A stretch of DNA of 64,000 nt from Clostridia bacterium (lineage in GTDB: Bacteria; Bacillota; Clostridia; UMGS1810). Shown one piece after another: positions 16,898 through 24,818 of this stretch (positions within the stretch are counted from its first letter, which is position 1; each line of letters begins with the position of its first letter). The stretch spans positions 59,356-123,355 of the forward strand of contig JAGATB010000002.1 in NCBI GenBank assembly GCA_017621495.1, read 5' to 3'. Position numbers and translations under genes: made by a program. The notes under the pieces were generated by a model that did not search any database, was not told the DNA's origin, and saw nothing but the letters and a program-made list of their open reading frames with translations.

Positions 16898-17617
16898 ATG
16901 AACACAATTAAAATTGACAGCAGAGGAGTAAAGGTCATAGCGCACAGAGGATTAAGCGGCATAGAAGCCGAGAATACCAATGCTGCCTTTGTGGCGGCAG
17001 GCAACCGTAGCTACTGGGGTATAGAGACAGACGTGCACGTGGCAAAGGATGGTACCCTCATCATAATTCATGACAGCAACGCCGAGAGAGTGACAGATGT
17101 CGATATGGTTGTAGAGAATGCCGCAGGTGATGAGTTAAAGAAACTGAGAATAATTGATAAATACGATGGTGCACCGCGCAGCGACCTGACACTGCCCACA
17201 CTTGACGAATACATAAGAATATGCAAAAAATATGATAAAATCGCCGTTTTGGAGCTAAAAGAAGCCATGAAGGCGGAGGATATACTAAGAATATATAATC
17301 TGATTAAATCGGCAGATTACCTTGATAAAACAGTATTTATATCATTCTGCTTTGATAATCTCGCAGAGATAAAAAAGATTAACCCAAATCAAAAAGTACA
17401 GTTCCTTGTAAAGGAATGGTCCATAGACCTTGTATCCAAGCTTAAACAGAGCGGCATGGACCTTGATATAAGATACAAGGCACTCACCGCCGATAGAGTG
17501 GAGGAGCTCCACAAGTACGGCATAGAGGTAAACTGCTGGACAGTTGATGAAAAGGAAACTGCTCATGCACTGATATCATATGGAGTTGATTATATAACTA
17601 CGAATATTCTGGAATAA
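16898..17617 (+). CDS. Glycerophosphodiester phosphodiesterase
   Basis: A 239-residue cytoplasmic TIM-barrel enzyme that hydrolyses glycerophosphodiesters to glycerol-3-phosphate and the free alcohol. The family signatures are clear: VIAHRGLSG with the catalytic His, ENT, then WGIETDVHVAKDG containing the metal-binding Glu/Asp, and the second catalytic His in IIHDSNAERVTD. Length is normal for short bacterial GDPDs such as UgpQ. No signal peptide is present. The ATG at 16898 follows GGGGGGA at 7 nt; an in-frame TTG at 16883 has no separate site. It is monocistronic, ending before the T-box promoter. Confidence 0.92.
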   Translation: MNTIKIDSRGVKVIAHRGLSGIEAENTNAAFVAAGNRSYWGIETDVHVAKDGTLIIIHDSNAERVTDVDMVVENAAGDELKKLRIIDKYDGAPRSDLTLPTLDEYIRICKKYDKIAVLELKEAMKAEDILRIYNLIKSADYLDKTVFISFCFDNLAEIKKINPNQKVQFLVKEWSIDLVSKLKQSGMDLDIRYKALTADRVEELHKYGIEVNCWTVDEKETAHALISYGVDYITTNILE

Positions 17618-17635
17618 AATTTTTCAAAAAAACTA

Positions 17636-17664
17636 TTGACAAAATTTTTAAACTGTGATAATAT
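17636..17664 (+). promoter_or_regulatory. Promoter of the T-box leader
   Basis: TTGACA (17636-17641) with TAATAT (17659-17664) at 17 nt, or GATAAT (17657-17662) at 15 nt. It sits about 30 nt upstream of stem I of the T-box. Confidence 0.7.
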
Positions 17665-17670
17665 ATACGC

Positions 17671-17958
17671 ATAGTTTAATAAAGAAAGGCTATGACGAAG
17701 ACGGTCGGGATATAAGACCTTGAGAGAGTTGGCGGTTGCTGCGAGCCAATGGTTGAGTTTCCCAATGACCCATCACTTCCGAGCCGGATACCCGAACACT
17801 CTTGTGTAAGTAGGCGTATCCCGAGAAATGCAGCGTCAGTGCATAGGACTTGTTAGAGTCTGTGAGTGGCATGAGCTTAAGGCTTATGCAATTTGAGTGG
17901 TACCGCGGAATATACATTCCGTCTCAAAGAGGAACTTTGAGGCGGAATTTTTTATTTT
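17671..17958 (+). promoter_or_regulatory. T-box riboswitch leader
   Basis: The leader senses uncharged tRNA and permits transcription when it binds. The 14-nt T-box GAGTGGTACCGCGG is at 17895-17908. The antiterminator forms by GAG/CTC and CGGAAT/ATTCCG around a TGGT bulge. The competing terminator pairs 17916-17929 with 17935-17948 (14 pairs, one G-U) followed by a T-run. In stem I the distal loop region GGCGGTTGCTGCGAGCC (about 17731-17747) and the AGAGAG element upstream match the class. The specifier region lies just before CCCGA (17791-17795), which pairs with TCGGG (17705-17709). The simplest reading of the specifier is GAU (Asp) followed by A, but the bulge TGGT best fits a tRNA with discriminator A (a U-G wobble with G73 is possible), so the amino acid is unresolved. 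Confidence 0.9.
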
Positions 17959-18004
17959 CAAGGAAATTACCGCCCGGCAGATTCAATGAAAGGATGGTAA
18001 TCAC

Positions 18005-20308
18005 ATGAACGGAGAAGTATTTGAACAGGCACAGGAAATGAAGCAGCTTTTAGAGGTAGCGCTTAGAATTAAGCAGACCAGAGAATTGCTGTCACTTTCC
18101 GTAGAAGACATGGCTAAGAAAACAGGCGTAACCGTAGAGGAATACAACGAATTTGAAAGCGGCAGCAAGGACTTTAACTTTACATTCATCTACAAGTGCG
18201 CCAAGGCATTCGGCGTAGACCCTACCGACCTTTTGAAGGGCTCCAGCCCCACACTTTCGGGCTATGAGCTCACCAGAAAGGGTGAAGGTCTCCCCATTAC
18301 CAGACGCGAGGGCTATACTTACAAGAACCTGGCGGCTATGTTTAAAAAGAAAACAGCAGAGCCTTTCTGGGTTAAGATTCCCTACAGCGAGGAGGACGAA
18401 AAGAACCCCCATTATGCTGCACACAGCGGTCAGGAGTTTGATATCGTAATCAGTGGCAGACTCAAGGCGTATATAGGAGACAGTGTGGAGGTCCTTGAAC
18501 CCGGCGACACAATCTACTATAACAGCACCATGCCTCATGCTCTCGTAGCGCTCGACGGCAAAGATGTGGAAATCTACGCCATGGTAATGCACGGTGATGA
18601 AGCCAAGGAGCCTGTGTTTGATCTCAACAGAGAGACAAAGGTTATAGAGCAGCCCAAGACAGCTGTATACAAAAAATTTGTAAACACAGTAAAAGACGAT
18701 AAAAAGAGACTTAAGGAAATCAGCTTTAAGGATGATGATAATTTCAACTTTGCATTTGACTGCGTAGACGCACTTGCACAGAAATGCCCGGACAAGATGG
18801 CTATGCTCCATGTATCTGTAGATAAACAGGAGAGAAGATTTACATTTGCAGACCTTAAGAAGTATTCCAATATGACTGCAAACTATTTTGAAAGCCTGGG
18901 TATCAAGAAGGGTGATATAGTGATGCTGGTACTCAAGAGACACTACGAGTTTTGGTTCTCTATCCTCGCTCTTCACAAAATCGGTGCTGTAGCTATCCCG
19001 GCTACCAATCAGCTCGTAGAGCATGACTTCGAGTACCGTTTCAATGCAGCATCCGTTAAGGCTATCATCTGCACCGGCGACGGTGATACAGCTCACCAGG
19101 CAGATTTGGCAGCAGCTAAGTGCCCCAGTGTGCAGATTAAAGTAATGGCACACGGCACCAGAGAGGGCTGGCACAGCTTTGAAGAGGAGATGTACCGTTT
19201 CAGCGATGTTTATGACAGGAAGCCCGACACCGCTTGCGGCAATGACCATATGATTATGCTTTTCAGCTCCGGTACTACAGGCTACCCCAAGATTGTAGCT
19301 CACAGCCACAAGTATCCGCTGGGTCACTTCATCACAGCTAAATACTGGCACAATGTAAACCCCGAAGGACTTCACTTTACTATCTCCGACACAGGCTGGG
19401 GTAAGGCTCTGTGGGGCAAGATTTACGGTCAGTGGCTCTGCGAAGCTGCAGTATTTGTGTACGACTTCGACAGATTTGACGCAGGTGACATACTGCCTAT
19501 GTTTAAGAAGTACAATATCACCACCTTCTGTGCTCCGCCTACTATGTACAGATTCTTCATCAAAGAGGATTTGAGCAAGTACGACCTTACCACAATTGAA
19601 TACTCCACCACAGCCGGAGAAGCACTCAATCCCGAAGTATTCGAACAGTGGAAAAAGGCTACAGGCCTCACACTCATGGAGGGCTTCGGTCAGACAGAAA
19701 CTACCCTCACGGTAGGCACATTGAGAGGCATGAAGGCAAAGCCGGGCTCTATGGGTAAACCCAGCCCCATGTATGATATAGACATCGTAAACGACGAGGG
19801 CAACAGCGTAGGTGTGGGTGAAACAGGAGAAATAGTAGTAAAGACAGATAGACTTGTACCGCCCGGACTCTTCAGCGAATACTACAGAGATGAAGAAGCT
19901 ACTAAGAAAGCATGGCACGATGGCATGTATCACACGGGTGACCTCGCCTGGAAGGATGAGGAAGGTTACTTCTGGTATGTAGGACGTATAGATGATGTAA
20001 TCAAGTCCTCCGGATACCGCATAGGACCCTTTGAGATTGAAAACGTAATCATGGAGCTTCCATATGTATTGGAGTGTGCTATAACTGCCGTTCCCGATGA
20101 AATCAGAGGTCAGATTGTAAAGGCTACCATAGTGCTTGTAAAGGGCACCGAGGGCACCGACGAGCTCAAAAAGGAAATCCAGACATATGTCAAGACACAC
20201 ACTGCTCCTTATAAATACCCCAGAATAGTAGACTTCGTGGATGAACTCCCCAAGACTATCAGCGGTAAGATAAGAAGAGTGGAGATAAGAAATAACGATA
20301 AAAAATAA
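18005..20308 (+). CDS. XRE-cupin-acyl-CoA synthetase fusion protein
   Basis: A 767-residue three-part protein. Residues about 15-75 are an XRE-type helix-turn-helix (IKQTRELLSLSVEDMAKKTG). Residues about 110-200 are a cupin domain (HSGQEFDIVISGRLKAYIGD, PGDTIYYNSTMPHAL). Residues about 240-767 are a complete AMP-forming ligase resembling medium-chain acyl-CoA synthetases, with P-loop MLFSSGTTGYPK, GFGQTET, TGDLAWKDEEGYFWYVGR and the catalytic lysine Lys755 in ISGKIRR. Acyl-CoA synthetases activate a carboxylic acid through an adenylate and transfer it to CoA. Tethering a DNA-binding and a ligand-sensing domain suggests an enzyme that also reports on substrate, but that is inference. Transcription depends on the T-box leader. 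The substrate acid is unknown. Confidence 0.88.
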   Translation: MNGEVFEQAQEMKQLLEVALRIKQTRELLSLSVEDMAKKTGVTVEEYNEFESGSKDFNFTFIYKCAKAFGVDPTDLLKGSSPTLSGYELTRKGEGLPITRREGYTYKNLAAMFKKKTAEPFWVKIPYSEEDEKNPHYAAHSGQEFDIVISGRLKAYIGDSVEVLEPGDTIYYNSTMPHALVALDGKDVEIYAMVMHGDEAKEPVFDLNRETKVIEQPKTAVYKKFVNTVKDDKKRLKEISFKDDDNFNFAFDCVDALAQKCPDKMAMLHVSVDKQERRFTFADLKKYSNMTANYFESLGIKKGDIVMLVLKRHYEFWFSILALHKIGAVAIPATNQLVEHDFEYRFNAASVKAIICTGDGDTAHQADLAAAKCPSVQIKVMAHGTREGWHSFEEEMYRFSDVYDRKPDTACGNDHMIMLFSSGTTGYPKIVAHSHKYPLGHFITAKYWHNVNPEGLHFTISDTGWGKALWGKIYGQWLCEAAVFVYDFDRFDAGDILPMFKKYNITTFCAPPTMYRFFIKEDLSKYDLTTIEYSTTAGEALNPEVFEQWKKATGLTLMEGFGQTETTLTVGTLRGMKAKPGSMGKPSPMYDIDIVNDEGNSVGVGETGEIVVKTDRLVPPGLFSEYYRDEEATKKAWHDGMYHTGDLAWKDEEGYFWYVGRIDDVIKSSGYRIGPFEIENVIMELPYVLECAITAVPDEIRGQIVKATIVLVKGTEGTDELKKEIQTYVKTHTAPYKYPRIVDFVDELPKTISGKIRRVEIRNNDKK

Positions 20309-20310
20309 TA

Positions 20311-20428
20311 GGGTTGTAAAATAGTCACAACATCCGGAACGTCGGCAAGCGCCATTCCCTACAATAGCTCATGTAGGGTTCGGCGCTTGCCGACGAACCG
20401 CAATACTGACTTTATTTACAGCCTCTTT
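20311..20428. repeat. Palindromic MITE-like repeat, family B, copy 1
   Basis: About 118 bp with a right terminus TGACTTTATTTACAGCC identical to family A, a decayed left terminus, and a core hairpin CGTCGGCAAGCGCC/GGCGCTTGCCGACG surrounding CCCTACA/TGTAGGG. The same sequence appears inverted at 21228-21348. It begins 2 nt after the synthetase stop codon and ends 20 nt before the AraC gene. Confidence 0.8.
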
Positions 20429-20448
20429 AATTTTGGCGGAGGTGTGAT

Positions 20449-21216
20449 ATGATTTCAAATGATTATAACAATTTTAATATAACCGTATCGGATGTTGAAT
20501 ATGCCCTGGAGAAGGAGGCTGCATCAGACTGGAGGTATGAGTGTGCTTCCAGACCGTGCTGCGGTCTGATTTACGTATTGGACGGCAAAGCAGAGTATTT
20601 TTCTCACGCAGAAACTGCTACACTATGCAAAGACAATGTGGTTTATCTTTCTAAAGAGAGTAATTACTGTATTTCCTGCGTAGACGGAGAAGTGTTTAAA
20701 TACATCATTATATCATTCAATATAGAGAGCGACACGGTAATTCCTCTGCAGACTTTGCCGAGGGTTGTACACTCGGCGCGCTTGCTTGAAGCATTTAAAC
20801 AAATTGTTTATATAAACTCCAAAAAGGGTGTTGCGCATAAACTATTCAGCAGTAGCACGGTACAACTGATAATATACTATCTGTTAAATGATACAATTTA
20901 TGAAAATAATTATTTAAAGGATATATATCCGGCAATTGAATATATTGAAAATAACTATCAACATACAATTGATATTGGATGCCTTAGTGCACTTACTCAT
21001 ATGAACATATCAATGTTCAGAAATAAATTTAAAGCTTATACCGGTTTATCACCACTTAAGTATATAAATCATTTAAGAATAGAAAAAGCAAAAGATATGC
21101 TTAAAAGCGGATTGTATACGCAAACGGAGATTGCAAATGCATGCGGATTTAATAATGTCAGTTATTTTAACACATTGTTCAGCAAAATGACCGGTGTCTC
21201 TCCCGGAAAATATTAA
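20449..21216 (+). CDS. AraC-family transcriptional regulator
   Basis: A 255-residue regulator. The N-terminal half (about 1-150) is a cupin-like effector domain, seen in the alternating beta-strand pattern (CGLIYVLDGKAEYFSHAETATL). The C-terminal half holds the two helix-turn-helix units of the family: IDIGCLSALTHMNISMFRNKFKA-like first unit ending GLSPLKYINHLRIEKAK, and TEIANACGFNNVSYFNTLF with MTGVSPGKY at the very end. GGCGGAGGTG precedes the ATG. The gene is bracketed by two inverted copies of a family B repeat, so it lacks an obvious promoter of its own. It lies just upstream of the glycan-utilisation locus and may control it; the locus also has its own AraC-type response regulator. Confidence 0.9.
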   Translation: MISNDYNNFNITVSDVEYALEKEAASDWRYECASRPCCGLIYVLDGKAEYFSHAETATLCKDNVVYLSKESNYCISCVDGEVFKYIIISFNIESDTVIPLQTLPRVVHSARLLEAFKQIVYINSKKGVAHKLFSSSTVQLIIYYLLNDTIYENNYLKDIYPAIEYIENNYQHTIDIGCLSALTHMNISMFRNKFKAYTGLSPLKYINHLRIEKAKDMLKSGLYTQTEIANACGFNNVSYFNTLFSKMTGVSPGKY

Positions 21217-21227
21217 TAATATACTCA

Positions 21228-21348
21228 AAAAAGAGACTGTAAAAAAGTCAGAATTGCGGTTCGTCGGAAACCGCCGAATCCTACATGAGCTATTGTAGGG
21301 AATGGCGCTTGCCGACATTCCGAAACAGACTTTTTACAGCCTCTTTTT
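21228..21348. repeat. Palindromic MITE-like repeat, family B, copy 2
   Basis: About 121 bp that align over their whole length with the reverse complement of 20311-20428, with scattered substitutions. The ends AAAGAGACTGTAAAAAAGTC and GACTTTTTACAGCCTCTTT are inverted repeats of each other. A T-run follows, so it may terminate the AraC transcript. Confidence 0.8.
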
Positions 21349-21522
21349 GATATTATAAGTACACACCGAAGATGTGTGTTTGTTCAGATTGTTTTTTCTT
21401 AAATAATGTTAATAAATCACTAAAAAAGCAAAATTACCACCTATTTTTCACAACATAACCCCTAAAAAATTTTTCAAATAAATAGTATAATATACTTACG
21501 TTAAAAAAATAGGAGGTATATT
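21349..21522 (+). promoter_or_regulatory. Upstream region of the glycan-utilisation locus
   Basis: No gene. A small hairpin (ACACAC/GTGTGT, 21361-21379) is followed by AT-rich DNA. TATAAT at 21487-21492 is a good -10, but the position 17 nt upstream (TAAAAA at 21464) is a poor -35, as expected for an activator-dependent promoter. TAGGAGG precedes the next ATG. Confidence 0.45.
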
Positions 21523-22983
21523 ATGAAAAAGATTGTAGCATGTATATGCGCTCTCAGTTTGACAATGGGTATCTTTGCCGGTTGTAAGGACAAGGCGGCA
21601 AATTCCAATGCAAACGGAGACAAGATTAATCTGAGATTTTCTTTCTGGGAACCAAGCACCGGTAAGGAAATGGAAACAGCGCTCCGCAAGATAGAAGAGA
21701 GCTACGAGAAGGCTCACCCGGATGTAAACATCGAGCTTGTACCTCAGGCGGCATCAGGCTATCAGGATTGGATAAAGACTCAGATGTCCGTAGATGACCT
21801 GCCCGAGATAGAGCTTAACTATGCACCTACACTAATCGGTCAGTATCAGGCAGGAGCTGTTATAAACATCAAGGATGCATTGGAGGGTGAAAATCCATAT
21901 ACCAAAAAGATATGGAGGGATTCCTTTATAGACGGCACTCTGGATGCCGCTCATGAATACAGGATTGCACCGGAGGTCAACATTCCTCTGTTCCAGACCG
22001 GTGTAGCTATGTATTACAATAAGGATACATATAAAGAGCTTGGACTTAAGGTTCCCAAGAATTGGGATGAATTTATAGCTAATTGTAAGGCGATAGAAAA
22101 AGCCGGTAAGATTCCTAATGCATTTATGGGTCAGAAGAAGGATGCCATAAGATGGCTCAGCCGTGAGCTCATGGGCGGAGTAGCACTTGAAAGATGGCTA
22201 GCCGATGATACACTTAATCTCAATGGCGATTCATATTTCAGTAAGAATGAGGTAGTTAAGGCTATCGATACCGGTGCATACGACATCACCAAGAATAAGG
22301 AGCATCAGGAGGACTTTGAGAGATACCTGGAGCTCACCAAGGAATACGCTAAGTATTCGCCCAATGCCTCCGGTCTGGACGAAGCTTCCGCCAAGACACT
22401 TTTCCTTTCAGGTAAGGCTACACACTTAAACAGTGGCTCCTGGGATATAGTAGGACTTCTCAAAAATGATGAAATCAACTTTGAACCCGGTGTATTCAGA
22501 TTCCCACTTCTTACCAAGAAGAACAGCGAGTTCGCCGGCAAAGGTATGACACTAAACGCAGTTCAGACTGTAGCAATCACATCTTCCGTAAACAAGCAGG
22601 AGGGTGCTAAGGAAGCGGCCATTGATTTCCTTATGTACCTCACAGCTCCTGAGCAGTATTCTGCATTTGTAAATGAAACATATCAGATACCATCAATAAA
22701 TGATGTAGATGTAGATCCTATATTTGATGCTTTTATAGAGGATGGATATCCGCTGGTAATTCTATATAACGTGGGTGACAGCGCTGCAGGTAAAACATTT
22801 GAAGACATCTTCAGCGAGGTTGCATTTGGCAAGAGTGTCAAGCTTACCGACAAGGATTATAAGGAAATCCAGGAAAGTATTAAAGCATGGGCTGTAAAGT
22901 ATATGGAAACAAATAAAATAAACGCAGAAAATGATTACGGTCTTGCAGATATGCCCTTTATCGGAGAAAATTACAAAAAATAA
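21523..22983 (+). CDS. Sugar ABC transporter substrate-binding lipoprotein
   Basis: A 486-residue extracellular solute-binding protein of family 1. Residues 1-21 form a lipoprotein signal with lipobox FAGC, so Cys21 would be lipidated and hold the protein on the outer leaflet. The mature part has the family pattern: FSFWEPSTGKEMETAL at the N-terminus, GVAMYYNKDTYKELGLKVPKNWDEF in the hinge region, and LFLSGKATHLNSGSWDI. Such proteins bind oligosaccharides and deliver them to a pair of permeases, here encoded 3 kb downstream at 25532 and 26421. Ligand identity is not visible. It opens the locus, ahead of the two-component genes. Confidence 0.92.
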   Translation: MKKIVACICALSLTMGIFAGCKDKAANSNANGDKINLRFSFWEPSTGKEMETALRKIEESYEKAHPDVNIELVPQAASGYQDWIKTQMSVDDLPEIELNYAPTLIGQYQAGAVINIKDALEGENPYTKKIWRDSFIDGTLDAAHEYRIAPEVNIPLFQTGVAMYYNKDTYKELGLKVPKNWDEFIANCKAIEKAGKIPNAFMGQKKDAIRWLSRELMGGVALERWLADDTLNLNGDSYFSKNEVVKAIDTGAYDITKNKEHQEDFERYLELTKEYAKYSPNASGLDEASAKTLFLSGKATHLNSGSWDIVGLLKNDEINFEPGVFRFPLLTKKNSEFAGKGMTLNAVQTVAITSSVNKQEGAKEAAIDFLMYLTAPEQYSAFVNETYQIPSINDVDVDPIFDAFIEDGYPLVILYNVGDSAAGKTFEDIFSEVAFGKSVKLTDKDYKEIQESIKAWAVKYMETNKINAENDYGLADMPFIGENYKK

Positions 22984-23037
22984 CTTGTTGTCATACAACT
23001 ATAAAATTTTATTCCTTTAGGTATGATTTTGTGGTAC

Positions 23038-23079
23038 AATTTCCATATACGCGGATTAATATCGGCGTATATGGAAATT
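23038..23079 (+). promoter_or_regulatory. Promoter and perfect inverted repeat ahead of the sensor kinase gene
   Basis: An extended -10, TGTGG-TACAAT, ends at 23040. Overlapping it is a 15-bp perfect inverted repeat, AATTTCCATATACGC (23038-23052) and GCGTATATGGAAATT (23065-23079), centred on the expected start site. It may be a repressor operator or form a hairpin at the mRNA 5' end. Confidence 0.6.
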
Positions 23080-23102
23080 AATAAAACGTAAGGAGAATTG
23101 CC

Positions 23103-24818
23103 ATGAAAAGAATACCCTTGTGGGGAAAGTACTATATCTTCTACATCATAGGAATACTCATAACTATATTAATTATAGTCTCATCTGTAATGTATAAAAC
23201 ATATTCCGAAAAAAGGGATATAATAAGCACTGATGCAAAAAATATAGTTTACTTTGCTGAGACAGAGCTAAGCAACAGACTTAAAAATGTAGAGGAGCGT
23301 TTTGGCGGAGTAGAGATAGCCAGGAGTTTTCTTATAGCCGATAAAAACTTTGTGGTAGGAAATTATAAGCATAACATTCAAAGTTTGGTGGAGACCTTGT
23401 GTGCAGATAGCAGAGAGGTGCTGTCGGTGTTCTATGTTGATAATAAGGGCAATAATTACAGTGCCGGTGAAGCAATCGGGGGTCTTGCCAAACGCCTTGA
23501 ACTTATGGAGAATGCACGCCGGAAAGAAGTAAAGCATAATAAAAAGAATGTATGGTTTTATGACAGCACTGACAAAGGTGACCATGCCTGCGTGCTCTAT
23601 AGAGATATAGTATATGTAAATGATAATTTTGAAAAACAATACCTTGGCAGTATGCTTGTATATGTAGATTCCGGAGATATAAACAGAGATTATTTTTCCG
23701 GTGTACAGGTAGGTACGGGAATCCTGTTTGTGGATGATGACGGTGTGATTGTTATTTCCACGGATAATGAAGCAGTAGGACAGAAATATGATGAATATTT
23801 TTCTCGGTCGGGTAATAACATATCTGATTCCAAAGGCAATGTATATGCTTGTAATGAAAGCGAGTCAATGATTACCGGCTGGAGAAGTGTGAGCTATTTC
23901 AGCACGGAGCTTACAGCGAAGCAAAGTCATGAGACACTTGTTTTGTTAATATCGCTTACATTGATGTGTATGGTGCTCATGGCTGTATTTTCGTATTTTA
24001 TTACCAAGAGACTTGGTAAACCCATTAACGAGTTGGTTAAGTCTATTACAGTGTTAAATGATGGTCATGTCATGATATCCGACGACTTAAATCGGGATGA
24101 GGCTGAGCGAATTAAAGCAGTGTTTGATGATATGACTCAAAAGCTCGTAGAGCAGACTGAGCTTAATCATCAAAAGGAGATGCAATTGCAGATATCACTG
24201 CTGAAGTCATATGAATATCAGATGAATCCGCATTTTTTATTCAATACTCTGCAGATTATACAGATGCTTAGTGTGATAGGCAGAAACGAGGATGTCAATA
24301 ACGCGGTAACCTGCCTTGGAAACATGCTCAGATTTAACCTAAGCTCCGAAAACGAGGTTACCCTAAGAGAAGAAGCAGACAATGTGGAGAATTATTTCAG
24401 AATACTTAAATACAGATACAACAATGATTTCACATACAAGGTAATAGTAGATGAAAGTCTGTATTCATGCAAAACATTGAAGTTTATGCTGCAGCCATTT
24501 GTGGAGAACTCCATAAAGCATGGTCTGCAAAATAAGCAGGGTACCTGGGAGATAGCAATCGTGGCGGAGAAGATTAATGATGAACTGGCTATAGTAATCA
24601 AGGACAATGGTGTGGGTATTGAGCCGCAAAGACTGGCAGATATAAAGGCAAGCCTCTCCAAAACAGAGGATACAACGATGGGCATAGGTATAAAGAATGT
24701 AAACTCACGGATAAAGCTCACATACGGCGACAAATACGGCGTAGATGTATTCAGCAATTCGGGCACGCAAATCCTGGTCCATATACCATGTATAAGAGAG
24801 GTGAAAGATGATGTTTAA
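23103..24818 (+). CDS. Sensor histidine kinase, YesM type
   Basis: A 571-residue membrane kinase. Transmembrane helices at about 11-31 and 279-300 bracket a 250-residue extracellular sensor, probably a dCACHE fold. A HAMP linker follows, then the His_kinase domain with phospho-acceptor His377 in YQMNPHFLFNTLQ and an ATPase domain with N-box FVENSIKHGL, DNGVGI and GIGIKNVNSRI. This family senses sugars or sugar-binding proteins and signals to an AraC-type response regulator; the partner is the next gene, overlapping by 11 nt. Lying between the binding protein and permease genes, it probably reports substrate availability for this locus. Confidence 0.93.
   Translation: MKRIPLWGKYYIFYIIGILITILIIVSSVMYKTYSEKRDIISTDAKNIVYFAETELSNRLKNVEERFGGVEIARSFLIADKNFVVGNYKHNIQSLVETLCADSREVLSVFYVDNKGNNYSAGEAIGGLAKRLELMENARRKEVKHNKKNVWFYDSTDKGDHACVLYRDIVYVNDNFEKQYLGSMLVYVDSGDINRDYFSGVQVGTGILFVDDDGVIVISTDNEAVGQKYDEYFSRSGNNISDSKGNVYACNESESMITGWRSVSYFSTELTAKQSHETLVLLISLTLMCMVLMAVFSYFITKRLGKPINELVKSITVLNDGHVMISDDLNRDEAERIKAVFDDMTQKLVEQTELNHQKEMQLQISLLKSYEYQMNPHFLFNTLQIIQMLSVIGRNEDVNNAVTCLGNMLRFNLSSENEVTLREEADNVENYFRILKYRYNNDFTYKVIVDESLYSCKTLKFMLQPFVENSIKHGLQNKQGTWEIAIVAEKINDELAIVIKDNGVGIEPQRLADIKASLSKTEDTTMGIGIKNVNSRIKLTYGDKYGVDVFSNSGTQILVHIPCIREVKDDV

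Noticed and set aside
18092..20200. A 702-codon open frame on the minus strand
   Set aside because: It lies entirely antisense to the acyl-CoA synthetase fusion, whose motifs are unambiguous. The translated product is low-complexity in Cys, Tyr and Val and has no recognisable domain; codon bias on the plus strand explains the open frame.
20311..21348. CRISPR or insertion sequence
   Set aside because: Only two inverted repeat copies, no spacer array, and the enclosed gene is an AraC regulator rather than a transposase.
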